In this document: in pieces, positions 6,549-15,052 of the stretch
Layout of the letters: each line of letters opens with the position of its first letter
Numbering within the stretch: position 1 is the first letter of the stretch
Assembly: GCA_964645755.1 (NCBI GenBank)
Contig: CAZYBT010000038.1
Location: forward strand, 1 to 21,815
Length of the DNA: 21,815 nt
Origin: VMCP01 sp964645755
Lineage (GTDB): Bacteria > Bacteroidota > Bacteroidia > NS11-12g > UBA955
Direction of reading: 5' to 3'
The notes under the pieces: model-generated
What the model was told of the DNA's origin: nothing
Database searches by the model: none
Seen by the model: the letters and a program-made list of their open reading frames with translations, nothing else
Translations under genes and position numbers: made by a program

Positions 6549-9500
6549 ATGCGGAAAACCATCTTTTCGATTTTTATTTTCATTTTTACTCCGTTTTTGA
6601 GTGCCCAATTTGTTCAAATTGGTGAGGGAAATTATTTGGGAAACTTTGCCGGTCCTCTCAGAACAAGCGGTGCTAACAAGGTTTTCAATTCAAGATTTGC
6701 CTATATTTTTCCAAAACAAGTTTTGGGAAATTTACAGCACGGTGATACCATAGAATCGCTCGAATTTTTTAGATCCGATGGCGCTGCTTTTGATACCTCA
6801 TGTAAGTTGAAAATGTGGATTGGCAATACCTCACGTACTACTTTTGGCGCAACCAAAGTCTCTTTTGTGTCAGAAATTGCATCAGCAAAACAAATTTATA
6901 GTCAGAATCCAAAGTCGCATATCGGCAGTACTGAGGCTTTTTATAAATTGCCTTTTTCTCAAAAATTTCGTTTTGATACCTCCAAAGGCGAAAATCTTAC
7001 CTTGTTTGTAGAATTCAATCAATTCGACACACTCAAAGGATCCTTTAATTTTTATTTCGAGGGAAGTTTTACTGTTGCCGGATACGGCAGTCAACAAACC
7101 CATTATTACGCTGGAAATGCATTGCCCGATAGCCTTCAATTTACAACCGAGTATCATCCTACAATTCGATTTAACTACCCGCGATTTCAAAAAGATGCCT
7201 TTGTTCGTGGTGTTTATACTTTGGGTAAAATTCCATTGCCCCTTGGCAATCCCGACAGCGTAAAGGTACTTCTTAAAAATGTTGGAAAAGCCGATTTAAA
7301 TAGTTTTCAACTTCTAACATATACCATCGGGAAAAATAAGCAAAGAGATAGTTTTCAGGTAAATCTCAAAAAGGGTGAAGAAAAATTCTTCGCAGTGCCT
7401 TCCATGAGTCCCTCAAAAAAGGGATTAGATACCATTTATGTGTCTTGTAACGACCAGAATTCGTCTAACGATACCGGTTTTTCATATAGATTGGGCAATG
7501 AAAATATTTACAGTTACAGAGACATTACCGAGGGTCCTGCACCCGGAGGAATTGGATTTAATGGTGCGCAGGGCGATTTTGTAGCGCGCTTTCAAAGTAA
7601 CATTTCTAAGGCTATCAACCAAGTTTCGGTGATGTTCGCGAGCACCGGTTTGAAGTTTAAAATTGGAATTTGGAGCTACGATAGTTTAAAAGCCCGACCA
7701 GGTAAGTTGATCTATGAAAGCGATAGCTTGAAAACCGTCTCCGGAACCTACACGTTGGACCTAAAGAATCCTGTTAAAGTTAAAGGTTCTTTTTTTGTGG
7801 GAATTCGGCAGTTAGATATGAACAATATATCTTTCGGGTATCAAATTGAAGATCCCATCAGACCCCAAACGTTTTTCTTTGCTGAACCCTTAGGAGATAC
7901 TAATTGGATAGACTTTCACCCTGTTGCCCCTTATAGATTTATCATTGAACCTCGTTTGCAAGCCGATTATGATATTGCGGCAACAGCCGCAATTCTGCCC
8001 TCCGATACCATTAACAAATACACAACCGATACCATCGCTCCAATAGGAAAAATAAAAAATGTTGGCTCATACAAGCCAAGCGATAGCATTTCTGTTGTAT
8101 GTGAAATTTGGGGGCCTAATACACGTTTATACCGTCAGGTCATTCGAGATACAATTTCTCCAGGAATTTCGCGCACTTACACTTTCCCTAAAACATTTTT
8201 TCCTTCGGAATTAGGGCAACATAAAATGTTGATTTACTCCAAATTTAAAGACGATCAAGTGGTTGATAACGATACTTTCATTAAGTATTTTTATGTTGGT
8301 TTAAAGCAAGATGTTATGGTCAAAACAATTCACGACCCAGTGATGGATTTCCTAACTTATGAGTATTTAAAAGATACCTTACAGCCGTTGGCTACCATTA
8401 TGAATTTAGGATACGACAACTCACCTACATTCAAAACTAGATGTGTGATTTTACAAGGTAAAAAAGAAATTTATAACAATGCCATTAGCTTGAGCTTGCC
8501 TAAATTTCAAACCAAGATACTGTTTTGGCCCACATTTAAATGCACAGACACCGGCAAATTAAAGGTAATGTTTATCACAGAAATGACGACCGATAAATAC
8601 CGGTATAATGACACCCAGTTCAAATGGATTGTGGTTTATAAGAAAATTGACTTTGGTTTAGATTCTATGATTTTACCCTTGTCAACCAAATTCTATCCTC
8701 AAAACACCAATATTCCAATCAAATTTGAAGCTTTTAATGATGGGATTTTATCGATTTACAAAATGCCAATACTCATTAAAATCTATGACCCACTAAAAAA
8801 CCTTGTTTATTTAGATAGCGTGACACCAGATATTGATGGGTATACCTCTATGTCATTTTCTGCGCCAAAGTCCTTCAAATCGCCTAAAAAAGGTGTTTAT
8901 ACAATTTTGATACATGGAAGAACAAAAATTGACATATATCCGAAGAATGACAGTTTGAAATCTACCTTTAACATTGGTTTGCCTTATGATTATGAAGCAG
9001 TAAAAATTACATCTGTTGATACCATGAGTATTGGTGCTGTTGGCTATACTTTGGGGGCTACGATACGAAACAACGGTTATCTTAAATCTGTATCCAACTG
9101 TCCCGTTATTGCTGAGATTCATTACAACGGTAAATTGGTACACAACGACATTTCAAATGTGAATTTAGACACAAGTGCACAATCGTCAATCACTTTTTTT
9201 AAGAAATTTTACCCTTCGTTACCGGGAAAATACCAATTTTTGGTGCGTACAAATTTTGTAGGCGACATGTATGTAAAAAATGATACACTGATGAAATCTA
9301 TGTTTGCAGATATTGGTAAGGATGCTTTTCCAGAACAAATTACATTGACTGGTGGATCAAAATACTATCTCGGACAAACGCTAGGCAGTACATTGGTTAA
9401 AATAAGCAATCAAGGTAGAGATTCAATGAAAGGCATTCAGACCAAACTTGAATTGCATTATCAAAATAAGTTGGTGAAAAGCACATTCACGGCAACAGAC

Positions 9501-10274
9501 ACAATAGCGCCGAGAGGTTCGAAGGATAAAGAATTCATATTCAATGAAACCTTCGCAAAAGTTGGTTTTTATTCCATAAAAGCCATCACCTATCATCTGT
9601 TAGATCAGAATCTTGTCAATGATACTTTGGAGCAATTTCTAGAAGTTTTGGTGGATAGGGATTTCGCAATTTTAGGCATTGATTCTCCGGCTTACAATTA
9701 CATTTATCAAACCAAGCAGGGTATGTTCCCACGTGTGAGAATCAGCAATTTGGGCAAAGATTCGTCCCTCAAAAATGGAAAATTAACAATGGAAATCAGT
9801 TCGAACATTACATCCAAAATTTGGTACAGCGACACAATTGATTTTGCACAATTAAACCCGGGAGACAGTAGTTGGGTTATTTTTAAGAGGCGCCTTGAAC
9901 TCATGGAAGTTGGTCTCCATAAGGTGAAGGTATATGGATTGAATCAATTGGATTTGATTCCAGAAAACGACACCTTTAACAGCGGACTCATTGTTCAGTT
10001 AAATGCAACAATTGGTTTGAGTAGCAATCGGGAGATAGCGGTATATCCAAACCCCGTTAAAGATAAATTTGCAATTAAAACATCGGCAAAAATAAGATCG
10101 TATCGACTGGTGGATCCTTTGGGTAGACTGGTTTTTGAATCGCAATTTAAGGATGCCATGGATTCTGAGAATTTAATGTTGTGGTTGCCAAAAGATTCAA
10201 AATCGCAACTGTATTATTTAATTGTTGATACTTCAGAAGGTTCGTTCAGTTGTGTTATTTTTGCAGAGCAATGA
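6549..10274 (+). CDS. Large secreted repetitive protein with CARDB-like modules and T9SS sorting domain
   Basis: A 1241-residue exported protein whose specific function I do not recognise. The signal peptide is MRKTIFSIFIFIFTPFLSAQ. Residues about 21-216 look like a beta-sandwich domain. Seven modules of about 100-115 residues follow, at roughly 217-314, 473-585, 586-699, 700-812, 813-923, 924-1036 and 1037-1152. Each has the pattern of a [N-x-G] turn, a G-x-(Y/H) strand and a closing D-x(n)-NDT (for example VVDNDTF, RYNDTQF, YPKNDSL, YVKNDTL, LVNDTLE, PENDTFN). This resembles the CARDB/adhesion-type Ig-like fold. A further beta-rich domain (316-470) splits modules one and two. From about 1163 (IAVYPNP) to the end is a type A T9SS sorting domain. 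It is likely a surface or secreted adhesin or structural protein. The DUF4403 gene overlaps its stop codon. Confidence 0.88.
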   Translation: MRKTIFSIFIFIFTPFLSAQFVQIGEGNYLGNFAGPLRTSGANKVFNSRFAYIFPKQVLGNLQHGDTIESLEFFRSDGAAFDTSCKLKMWIGNTSRTTFGATKVSFVSEIASAKQIYSQNPKSHIGSTEAFYKLPFSQKFRFDTSKGENLTLFVEFNQFDTLKGSFNFYFEGSFTVAGYGSQQTHYYAGNALPDSLQFTTEYHPTIRFNYPRFQKDAFVRGVYTLGKIPLPLGNPDSVKVLLKNVGKADLNSFQLLTYTIGKNKQRDSFQVNLKKGEEKFFAVPSMSPSKKGLDTIYVSCNDQNSSNDTGFSYRLGNENIYSYRDITEGPAPGGIGFNGAQGDFVARFQSNISKAINQVSVMFASTGLKFKIGIWSYDSLKARPGKLIYESDSLKTVSGTYTLDLKNPVKVKGSFFVGIRQLDMNNISFGYQIEDPIRPQTFFFAEPLGDTNWIDFHPVAPYRFIIEPRLQADYDIAATAAILPSDTINKYTTDTIAPIGKIKNVGSYKPSDSISVVCEIWGPNTRLYRQVIRDTISPGISRTYTFPKTFFPSELGQHKMLIYSKFKDDQVVDNDTFIKYFYVGLKQDVMVKTIHDPVMDFLTYEYLKDTLQPLATIMNLGYDNSPTFKTRCVILQGKKEIYNNAISLSLPKFQTKILFWPTFKCTDTGKLKVMFITEMTTDKYRYNDTQFKWIVVYKKIDFGLDSMILPLSTKFYPQNTNIPIKFEAFNDGILSIYKMPILIKIYDPLKNLVYLDSVTPDIDGYTSMSFSAPKSFKSPKKGVYTILIHGRTKIDIYPKNDSLKSTFNIGLPYDYEAVKITSVDTMSIGAVGYTLGATIRNNGYLKSVSNCPVIAEIHYNGKLVHNDISNVNLDTSAQSSITFFKKFYPSLPGKYQFLVRTNFVGDMYVKNDTLMKSMFADIGKDAFPEQITLTGGSKYYLGQTLGSTLVKISNQGRDSMKGIQTKLELHYQNKLVKSTFTATDTIAPRGSKDKEFIFNETFAKVGFYSIKAITYHLLDQNLVNDTLEQFLEVLVDRDFAILGIDSPAYNYIYQTKQGMFPRVRISNLGKDSSLKNGKLTMEISSNITSKIWYSDTIDFAQLNPGDSSWVIFKRRLELMEVGLHKVKVYGLNQLDLIPENDTFNSGLIVQLNATIGLSSNREIAVYPNPVKDKFAIKTSAKIRSYRLVDPLGRLVFESQFKDAMDSENLMLWLPKDSKSQLYYLIVDTSEGSFSCVIFAEQ
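10256..10263 (+). promoter_or_regulatory. -7 box before the DUF4403 lipoprotein gene
   Basis: TATTTTTG followed by CA sits inside the last codons of the large T9SS gene, 7 bp before the ATG at 10271. It could allow separate expression of the lipoprotein from within the operon, although the overlap with the upstream stop favours coupling. Confidence 0.35.
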
Positions 10275-11665
10275 AAATGAAACAAATAAATCTTTTCGGA
10301 ATCGCAACAATTTTATTTATAAATTCTTGTGGTTTAATTAAGCCTACTCCTCCTACAGATATGAATGCTGTGGTTGAAGTGAAACCGCTTCCTGTAGTAG
10401 TTTCTCAAGTAAACATTCCATTGGAAATAGATTTGATGCCATTTTTTAAAATGGCTGACGATAAAGTAGATAAGTCTTTCAAAGGATCAGACAAGCCTTG
10501 TCAAGGCTTGAGATATGAGTACAAGTTAAATCGTTCCTCTTTTAATATCGAGGGAAAAGGGGTTGGTCAATTAGGCTTGGGTTTGGATTTGCAATATGGC
10601 GCCAAAGGCGAGTATTGTCCGATGTGCATTATGGACCAATGTGCAACTCCACCAGTTGGATTTCAAATTGGCATTGATGAGCCCATGAAAAGGGCAAAAA
10701 TTGGTATAGATTGTAAATTTAAATTGCTGCCAAATTATAAAATTTCGTCTACAACTAGTATTTCAGAGTTAACACCTGTTGATCCAATCAAAGTGATTTT
10801 TGGATTTGATGTTACAAACATGCTCATGAATCGCATCAAACCGTATTTAGGAGATTTATCGAAAATGGTTGATAAGGAAATTGCCAAAGTAGATCTAAAG
10901 CCTTATGTAAAGCCGGTTTTTGATCAATTGCAGCAAGACATTTATATTGACAAAATTGGGTATTTAAAAATTCAGCCTAAAGAACTTTCATTGTCGGATT
11001 TAACATTTAACAAAAGCAAGCTAAGCTTTTCTATTGGGTTAAAAGCCACTCCGGCAATTCAATCTACCAAATGGGCAATTCCATTGGCTCCATTGCCAAA
11101 TTTAGCGCCATATAAAGCATCTGATGGGTTTGAAGTGTTCACTGATGTGAGCATGAATTATGATTCTTTGGCAAAACAAATCATGGGATATTTGTCAAAA
11201 GAGAAATTTGTAGTTGGCAAAGATTTCATCATCATTCAGAAATTGAGAATGTTTGCGGCAAAAGATAAATTGGGTGTTGAAGTTGGTTTTATAGGTAGTA
11301 AATCAGGAACATTGTTTTTATTGGGAGTTCCAACGTTTGATGCAGCCAAGAAAATTGTGAGCATTAAGCAGGTTGAGTATGATTTGTCGACCAAGAATTT
11401 GTTGTTAAAATCAGCAAAATGGTTGTTGAATGAAACTATTAGAAAGAAAATGGAAGAAGCCATGGTTGTTGATATTACGTCAACGTTGGCATCAGCAGAA
11501 AAAGGCATTAATGAATCTTTGAATAAAAAATTAGATGGTGGTATTTATTTGAAAGGCAACTTGAAAAAGTTAACAATTACGGATATTTCACCGCGTCAAA
11601 CCGAAATTTTGGTTCGGGTACAAATCAGTGGTAAGGTTGGTGTTTCTATGCAGGAAAACAAATAA
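10271..11665 (+). CDS. DUF4403 family lipoprotein
   Basis: A 464-residue lipoprotein. The signal MKMKQINLFGIATILFINSC ends in a lipobox with C20. The rest is beta-rich with the DUF4403 layout: an early VNIPLEIDL strand, a central WAIPLAPLPNLAP, the FLLGVPTFDAAKKIVSIKQV block, and a C-terminal helix pair followed by LKKLTITDISPRQTEILVRV. DUF4403 proteins are envelope-associated and functionally uncharacterised. An unusual cluster, C116, C119 and C124 (YCPMCIMDQC), could bind metal or form disulfides. The start at 10271 overlaps the upstream stop as ATGA, implying translational coupling; the longer frame from 10250 would lack a proper signal peptide. A strong bidirectional terminator begins 7 bp after the stop codon. 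Confidence 0.88.
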   Translation: MKMKQINLFGIATILFINSCGLIKPTPPTDMNAVVEVKPLPVVVSQVNIPLEIDLMPFFKMADDKVDKSFKGSDKPCQGLRYEYKLNRSSFNIEGKGVGQLGLGLDLQYGAKGEYCPMCIMDQCATPPVGFQIGIDEPMKRAKIGIDCKFKLLPNYKISSTTSISELTPVDPIKVIFGFDVTNMLMNRIKPYLGDLSKMVDKEIAKVDLKPYVKPVFDQLQQDIYIDKIGYLKIQPKELSLSDLTFNKSKLSFSIGLKATPAIQSTKWAIPLAPLPNLAPYKASDGFEVFTDVSMNYDSLAKQIMGYLSKEKFVVGKDFIIIQKLRMFAAKDKLGVEVGFIGSKSGTLFLLGVPTFDAAKKIVSIKQVEYDLSTKNLLLKSAKWLLNETIRKKMEEAMVVDITSTLASAEKGINESLNKKLDGGIYLKGNLKKLTITDISPRQTEILVRVQISGKVGVSMQENK

Positions 11666-11672
11666 GAAAAGG

Positions 11673-11722
11673 TTTATAAACGAAAAAAGGCGATCAAGTG
11701 ATCGCCTTTTTTCGTTTATAAA
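11673..11722. terminator. Bidirectional intrinsic terminator (perfect 24-bp inverted repeat)
   Basis: Arms at 11673-11696 and 11699-11722 are exact reverse complements of 24 bp separated by AG; a real hairpin would have an AAGT tetraloop and a 23-bp stem. The GC-rich core GGCGATC/GATCGCC is flanked by A6 on one side and T6 on the other, so it works in both directions. It lies between the convergent DUF4403 and gapA genes. Confidence 0.92.
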
Positions 11723-11732
11723 GAATTCAATA

Positions 11733-12716
11733 TTAACCAATTCTAGCGATTAGATCTGCAACTCTTGAACTGTAGCCAGTTTCATTGTCGTACCAACCTA
11801 CAACTTTTGCAGTATTTCCAATTACTTGAGTCAACTCAGAATCGAAGATACAGCTATGTCTGTTACCAACGATATCGATACTTACGATAGGGTCGGTGTT
11901 GTATTCTAAAATACCTTTCAAAGAAGATTCAGAAGCAGCTTTCATAGCAGCGTTAATTTCTTCAACAGAGGCTTGTTTTTTCAAAATTACAGTGAAGTCG
12001 GTTACAGAACCATCTGGAATAGGAACGCGCATAGCGTTACCGTTTAATTTTCCTTTCAAATGAGGAAGAACCAAACCAACTGCTTTAGCAGCACCAGTGC
12101 TCGTAGGAACAATGCTGTATGCAGCGGCTCTTGCTCTGCGCAAATCTTTGTGAGGAGAATCTTGTAGGTTTTGGTCTGAAGTATAAGCGTGAATAGTGGT
12201 CATGAAACCGCTTTCAACACCAAAAGCTTCGTCTAAAACTTTTACCATTGGAGCTAAGCAGTTTGTAGTGCAAGACGCATTGCTCATGATGGTTTCAGTT
12301 CCATCTAGGATGTTATCATTTACACCTAAAACAACTGTTTTACAATCACCAGTTGCAGGAGCAGAAATCACTACTTTTTTAGCACCAGCTTCAATATGAG
12401 CGTTTGCTTTAGCAGCATCAGTGAAGAAACCGGTACTTTCCAATACTACATCTACACCCATTTCACCCCAAGGAAGGTTTTTTGGATCTCTTTCAGCCAA
12501 AGCTTTGATTTTTTGGCCATTGATGATCAAATGTTGATCGTCGTGAGATACTGTTCCATTGAATTTTCCATGTACAGAGTCGTACTTTAACAAATGTGCT
12601 AAAGTTGCGTTGTCGGTTAAGTCGTTGATAGCAACAACTTCAACACCTGGTTTTTCAATTAAAAATTTGAATGCGTGACGACCAATACGTCCAAATCCAT
12701 TGATGGCTACTTTCAT
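11733..12716 (-). CDS. gapA: Glyceraldehyde-3-phosphate dehydrogenase, type I
   Basis: Interconverts glyceraldehyde 3-phosphate and 1,3-bisphosphoglycerate in glycolysis, using NAD. At 327 residues it is of normal length. The Rossmann motif NGFGRIGR is at residues 6-13. D32 in INDLTD indicates NAD rather than NADP preference. The catalytic cysteine is C149 in SNASCTTNCLAP and the base is H176 in TTIHAYTSDQ; the conserved WYDNETGYS is near the C-terminus. It is transcribed on the minus strand, 54 bp after the SDR gene, and has its own -7 box, so it is probably a separate unit. It ends against the shared terminator at 11673-11722. Confidence 0.97.
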   Translation of the reverse strand: MKVAINGFGRIGRHAFKFLIEKPGVEVVAINDLTDNATLAHLLKYDSVHGKFNGTVSHDDQHLIINGQKIKALAERDPKNLPWGEMGVDVVLESTGFFTDAAKANAHIEAGAKKVVISAPATGDCKTVVLGVNDNILDGTETIMSNASCTTNCLAPMVKVLDEAFGVESGFMTTIHAYTSDQNLQDSPHKDLRRARAAAYSIVPTSTGAAKAVGLVLPHLKGKLNGNAMRVPIPDGSVTDFTVILKKQASVEEINAAMKAASESSLKGILEYNTDPIVSIDIVGNRHSCIFDSELTQVIGNTAKVVGWYDNETGYSSRVADLIARIG

Positions 12717-12742
12717 GATGTGATGGTTTTTATTAAGTGGTG

Positions 12743-12750
12743 CAAAAATA
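12743..12750 (-). promoter_or_regulatory. -7 box of the gapA promoter
   Basis: The minus strand reads TATTTTTG, continuing as TATTTTTGCACCAC, identical over 14 bp to the acyl-CoA dehydrogenase promoter. It lies 26 bp before the gapA ATG, giving an AT-rich leader of about 20 bases. No convincing -33 TTG is visible. Confidence 0.55.
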
Positions 12751-12770
12751 CGATTAATAATTTAAAAAAC

Positions 12771-13460
12771 TTAACCTCTTGGTTTTAATGGCCTAATTTC
12801 TAAGTTAACGTGATGGAAATTGTTTGGCGATTTCAAAGCATACACAATTTGTCCAGCTACATCTTCAGGCATGAGCATGTTGTCGTGAGCTTTGATGTTT
12901 TCGGAATGTCTGAAAAAGTCGGTTTTTACTGAACCTGGGTAAACGCAGGTTACCTTAACACCGAAATCTCTTACTTCTTTGTAAAGGGCATCGCTAAATC
13001 CTCTTACAGCAAACTTTGTAGCATTGTAACCCGAAACTTGAGGGTACCCTTCTAATCCCGCTATCGATGAAATGTTGATGATATGTCCTAAGCCTTGTTT
13101 CTTCATAGAAGGCAATGCAAGCTTGGTTGCATAAAACAAACCATTTACATTGGTATTGAACATTGTATGCCATTGTTCTAGAGGCATTTCTTCACAAAAA
13201 CCAAAATATCCCAAACCAGCGTTGTTAATTAAAATATCAATTTTTTCGTGTTTGGTAAGAATTGTATTAAAAACCGTCTCTAACTGCTCAAAGTGTTGAA
13301 CATCGGCTTTTAAACAAGTATAGTTTTCGTGTTGTAAACTGCATCCACTTCTGCAAATTCCGTAAACGATGGCTCCTTCCGCCAAAAGTTGCTCTGCGCA
13401 GCAAAGTCCTATGCCTTTGTTAGCGCCCGTAATGACAGCAATTTTATTTTTAAGTTCCAT
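12771..13460 (-). CDS. Short-chain dehydrogenase/reductase (SDR)
   Basis: A 229-residue classical SDR. The cofactor motif TGANKGIG is at residues 11-18, NNAG at 79-82, the catalytic Ser at S132 (NISSIAG) and Tyr/Lys at Y145 and K149 (GYNATK). YPGSVKTDFF follows, typical of SDRs. There is no acidic residue at the end of strand two (YGICRSGCS), and a basic residue there hints at NADP(H) preference. The substrate cannot be read from sequence. It follows mnmH by 13 bp and is the last gene of the purS-DUF4286-mnmH-SDR run on the minus strand. Confidence 0.92.
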   Translation of the reverse strand: MELKNKIAVITGANKGIGLCCAEQLLAEGAIVYGICRSGCSLQHENYTCLKADVQHFEQLETVFNTILTKHEKIDILINNAGLGYFGFCEEMPLEQWHTMFNTNVNGLFYATKLALPSMKKQGLGHIINISSIAGLEGYPQVSGYNATKFAVRGFSDALYKEVRDFGVKVTCVYPGSVKTDFFRHSENIKAHDNMLMPEDVAGQIVYALKSPNNFHHVNLEIRPLKPRG

Positions 13461-13473
13461 TTTATAATAACTT

Positions 13474-14490
13474 TTATAGTTGTGTGATTTTGTCTATGCT
13501 TTCATCAACTAACCTCCAATTGAATTCAATTGTTTTTAAACGCGCTGTGTTTTTTTCTACACTATAACCGTAAGTTTTGTCGTAGTAAACCAAAAGTTTA
13601 TCGATCCAAAGTTCAAAGCGTTTACTTTCAAGATGTTCTATGGCTTCATTGGCATGTTGCCCACCAAGTTTTTTTCGGAGGATGTTTGTTTTTTCTTTTA
13701 ATAATTCAATATCAAAATGGGCATATTCCTTTACCAAACGCTTGATTCTCGTTTCTTTGTCAACCTCAACCTCTATGATAGGAGCCGATTGCATTTGATT
13801 CCAAAACCCAAGCGGTAAAAAGCAATGTCCGGTGAGCCTGCTTTCGTTTTCTACAAATATTTTTTTCGACAAATCAAATCCGAAAATGATCAGTCCGATC
13901 GAATTTTCAAAACTTTCTGTACTCGGTTGAGGTGGAAACCCAAGTCCCCCAAAAGCACTACCTTTATGTAAAGCCAAACCTTCTAAATCAATGATTTGTT
14001 CACCTTTTTTTTGCAATAAATGCAAAATTTCAGTTTTTCCACTTCCCGTTGATCCGCCAATGACTTTCAAATTCAAGGGTTTCTCAAATTGACTGTGAAT
14101 GAAGCTTCTGAAAGACTTATAACCTCCAACCAAAAGAGTAGGTTTTTGACCAGCCCATGAATAAATAGTTGTGCTAATTTGACTTCTAAGACCACCTCTC
14201 CAGCAATAAAACAGTAGTTTTTTTCCTTCAACTTCGGCTTGCTTGTATTTTCGGAACAATTCCAACATTTTCGGACCAATGAGTTCGAGGCCCAATTCAA
14301 CCGCAGCTTCTCGGCCATGTTGCTTGTAGCATGTTCCAATAAGAACTCTGTGTTCGTTAGACAACAAAGGAATGTTGATAGCACCAGGAATGTGAGCCTT
14401 CTGATATTCAGATTCGCTTCGAACATCAATCCATTGAAACGACAATTTTTGTTGGATTGCCTCTTCAATATGGATGGTTTTGAACGACAT
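13474..14490 (-). CDS. mnmH: tRNA 2-selenouridine synthase
   Basis: MnmH (also called SelU or YbbB) converts 2-thiouridine at the wobble position of certain tRNAs to 2-selenouridine, through a geranylated intermediate, using selenophosphate. It has 338 residues. The N-terminal rhodanese domain has DVRSESEYQKAHIPGAINIP and the catalytic C96 in FYCWRGGLRSQ, matching C97 of E. coli. The C-terminal P-loop domain has Walker A GSTGSGKT at 146-153. I prefer the ATG at 14490 to the TTG at 14499, which overlaps the upstream stop. It lies 1 bp after the DUF4286 gene and 13 bp before the SDR gene. A working enzyme requires SelD elsewhere in the genome. Confidence 0.94.
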   Translation of the reverse strand: MSFKTIHIEEAIQQKLSFQWIDVRSESEYQKAHIPGAINIPLLSNEHRVLIGTCYKQHGREAAVELGLELIGPKMLELFRKYKQAEVEGKKLLFYCWRGGLRSQISTTIYSWAGQKPTLLVGGYKSFRSFIHSQFEKPLNLKVIGGSTGSGKTEILHLLQKKGEQIIDLEGLALHKGSAFGGLGFPPQPSTESFENSIGLIIFGFDLSKKIFVENESRLTGHCFLPLGFWNQMQSAPIIEVEVDKETRIKRLVKEYAHFDIELLKEKTNILRKKLGGQHANEAIEHLESKRFELWIDKLLVYYDKTYGYSVEKNTARLKTIEFNWRLVDESIDKITQL

Positions 14491-14491
14491 T

Positions 14492-14800
14492 TTATTCAAT
14501 AATTTCGAGTACAGATCTGTAAGCTAGAACCTGGTCGCCGTATTTTGCCAATGTTTTTGCTTGTAATCCTGGACCGAAATTTTTTCTGTAATGTTCTAAA
14601 GTTTCGAAACTTTCAGTGGTGTACTGAATGGCATAATTGATGCCTTCGTCATCGTGTTCCGGGTTGTAAAGCTTTAGCACTTTGTGTTCTGTGAAGCAGC
14701 CAGTTGCCATCACTTCAGGAATGTGCTCTGTGCGCATCCAATGAAGCCACTCTTCTGCCATGCTTTTTTCAACGTTACAAGTGACGTTGTAAATAATCAT
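14492..14800 (-). CDS. DUF4286 family protein
   Basis: A 102-residue protein matching DUF4286, a small uncharacterised family common in Bacteroidota. The pattern MIIYNVTCNVEKSMAEEWLHW, then EHIPEVMATGCFTEHKVLKL, INYAIQYTTESFETLEHY and FGPGLQAKTLAKYGDQVLAYRSVLE is diagnostic and suggests a ferredoxin-like (dimeric alpha-beta barrel) fold. No catalytic residues are apparent. Its ATG overlaps the purS stop by 4 bp (ATGA), and mnmH begins 1 bp after its stop, so the three genes are translationally linked. Function is unknown. Confidence 0.88.
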   Translation of the reverse strand: MIIYNVTCNVEKSMAEEWLHWMRTEHIPEVMATGCFTEHKVLKLYNPEHDDEGINYAIQYTTESFETLEHYRKNFGPGLQAKTLAKYGDQVLAYRSVLEIIE

Positions 14801-15048
14801 AATGCTTTGATGCGAATGTTATAACTTTCCATGATAAGGTTAGCCAAAAGCTTTTTGCTCGCTGTTTCAGCAGTTGAAAGTGCTTCTGCCTCGGTGCTTC
14901 CCTCAATTTCCATGGTAATAAATTTACCAACGCAAACTTCATTTACATTGTTTAATCCAATTGATGGCATGCTATGTGTAACGGCTTTTCCTTGCGGGTC
15001 TAGCAACCCTTTTTTAGGGAGAATTTCGATTTCAGCTAAGAATTTCAC
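14797..15048 (-). CDS. purS: Phosphoribosylformylglycinamidine synthase subunit PurS
   Basis: An 83-residue PurS, the small bridging subunit of the three-part FGAM synthase (PurS-PurQ-PurL) in purine synthesis. Diagnostic segments are IEILPKKGLLDPQGKAVTHSM, the VCVGKFITMEIEG strand and ASKKLLANLIMESYNIRI. The start is a GTG at 15048, since no in-frame ATG is available and the protein already covers the family. A -7 box ends 4 bp upstream, so the mRNA would be nearly leaderless. purQ and purL are not adjacent. It overlaps the DUF4286 gene by 4 bp. Confidence 0.9.
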   Translation of the reverse strand: MKFLAEIEILPKKGLLDPQGKAVTHSMPSIGLNNVNEVCVGKFITMEIEGSTEAEALSTAETASKKLLANLIMESYNIRIKAL

Positions 15049-15052
15049 AATG

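Noticed and set aside
14073..14502. Open frames on both strands within mnmH
   Set aside because: They are shadows of the mnmH coding frame, which has clear rhodanese and P-loop motifs throughout.
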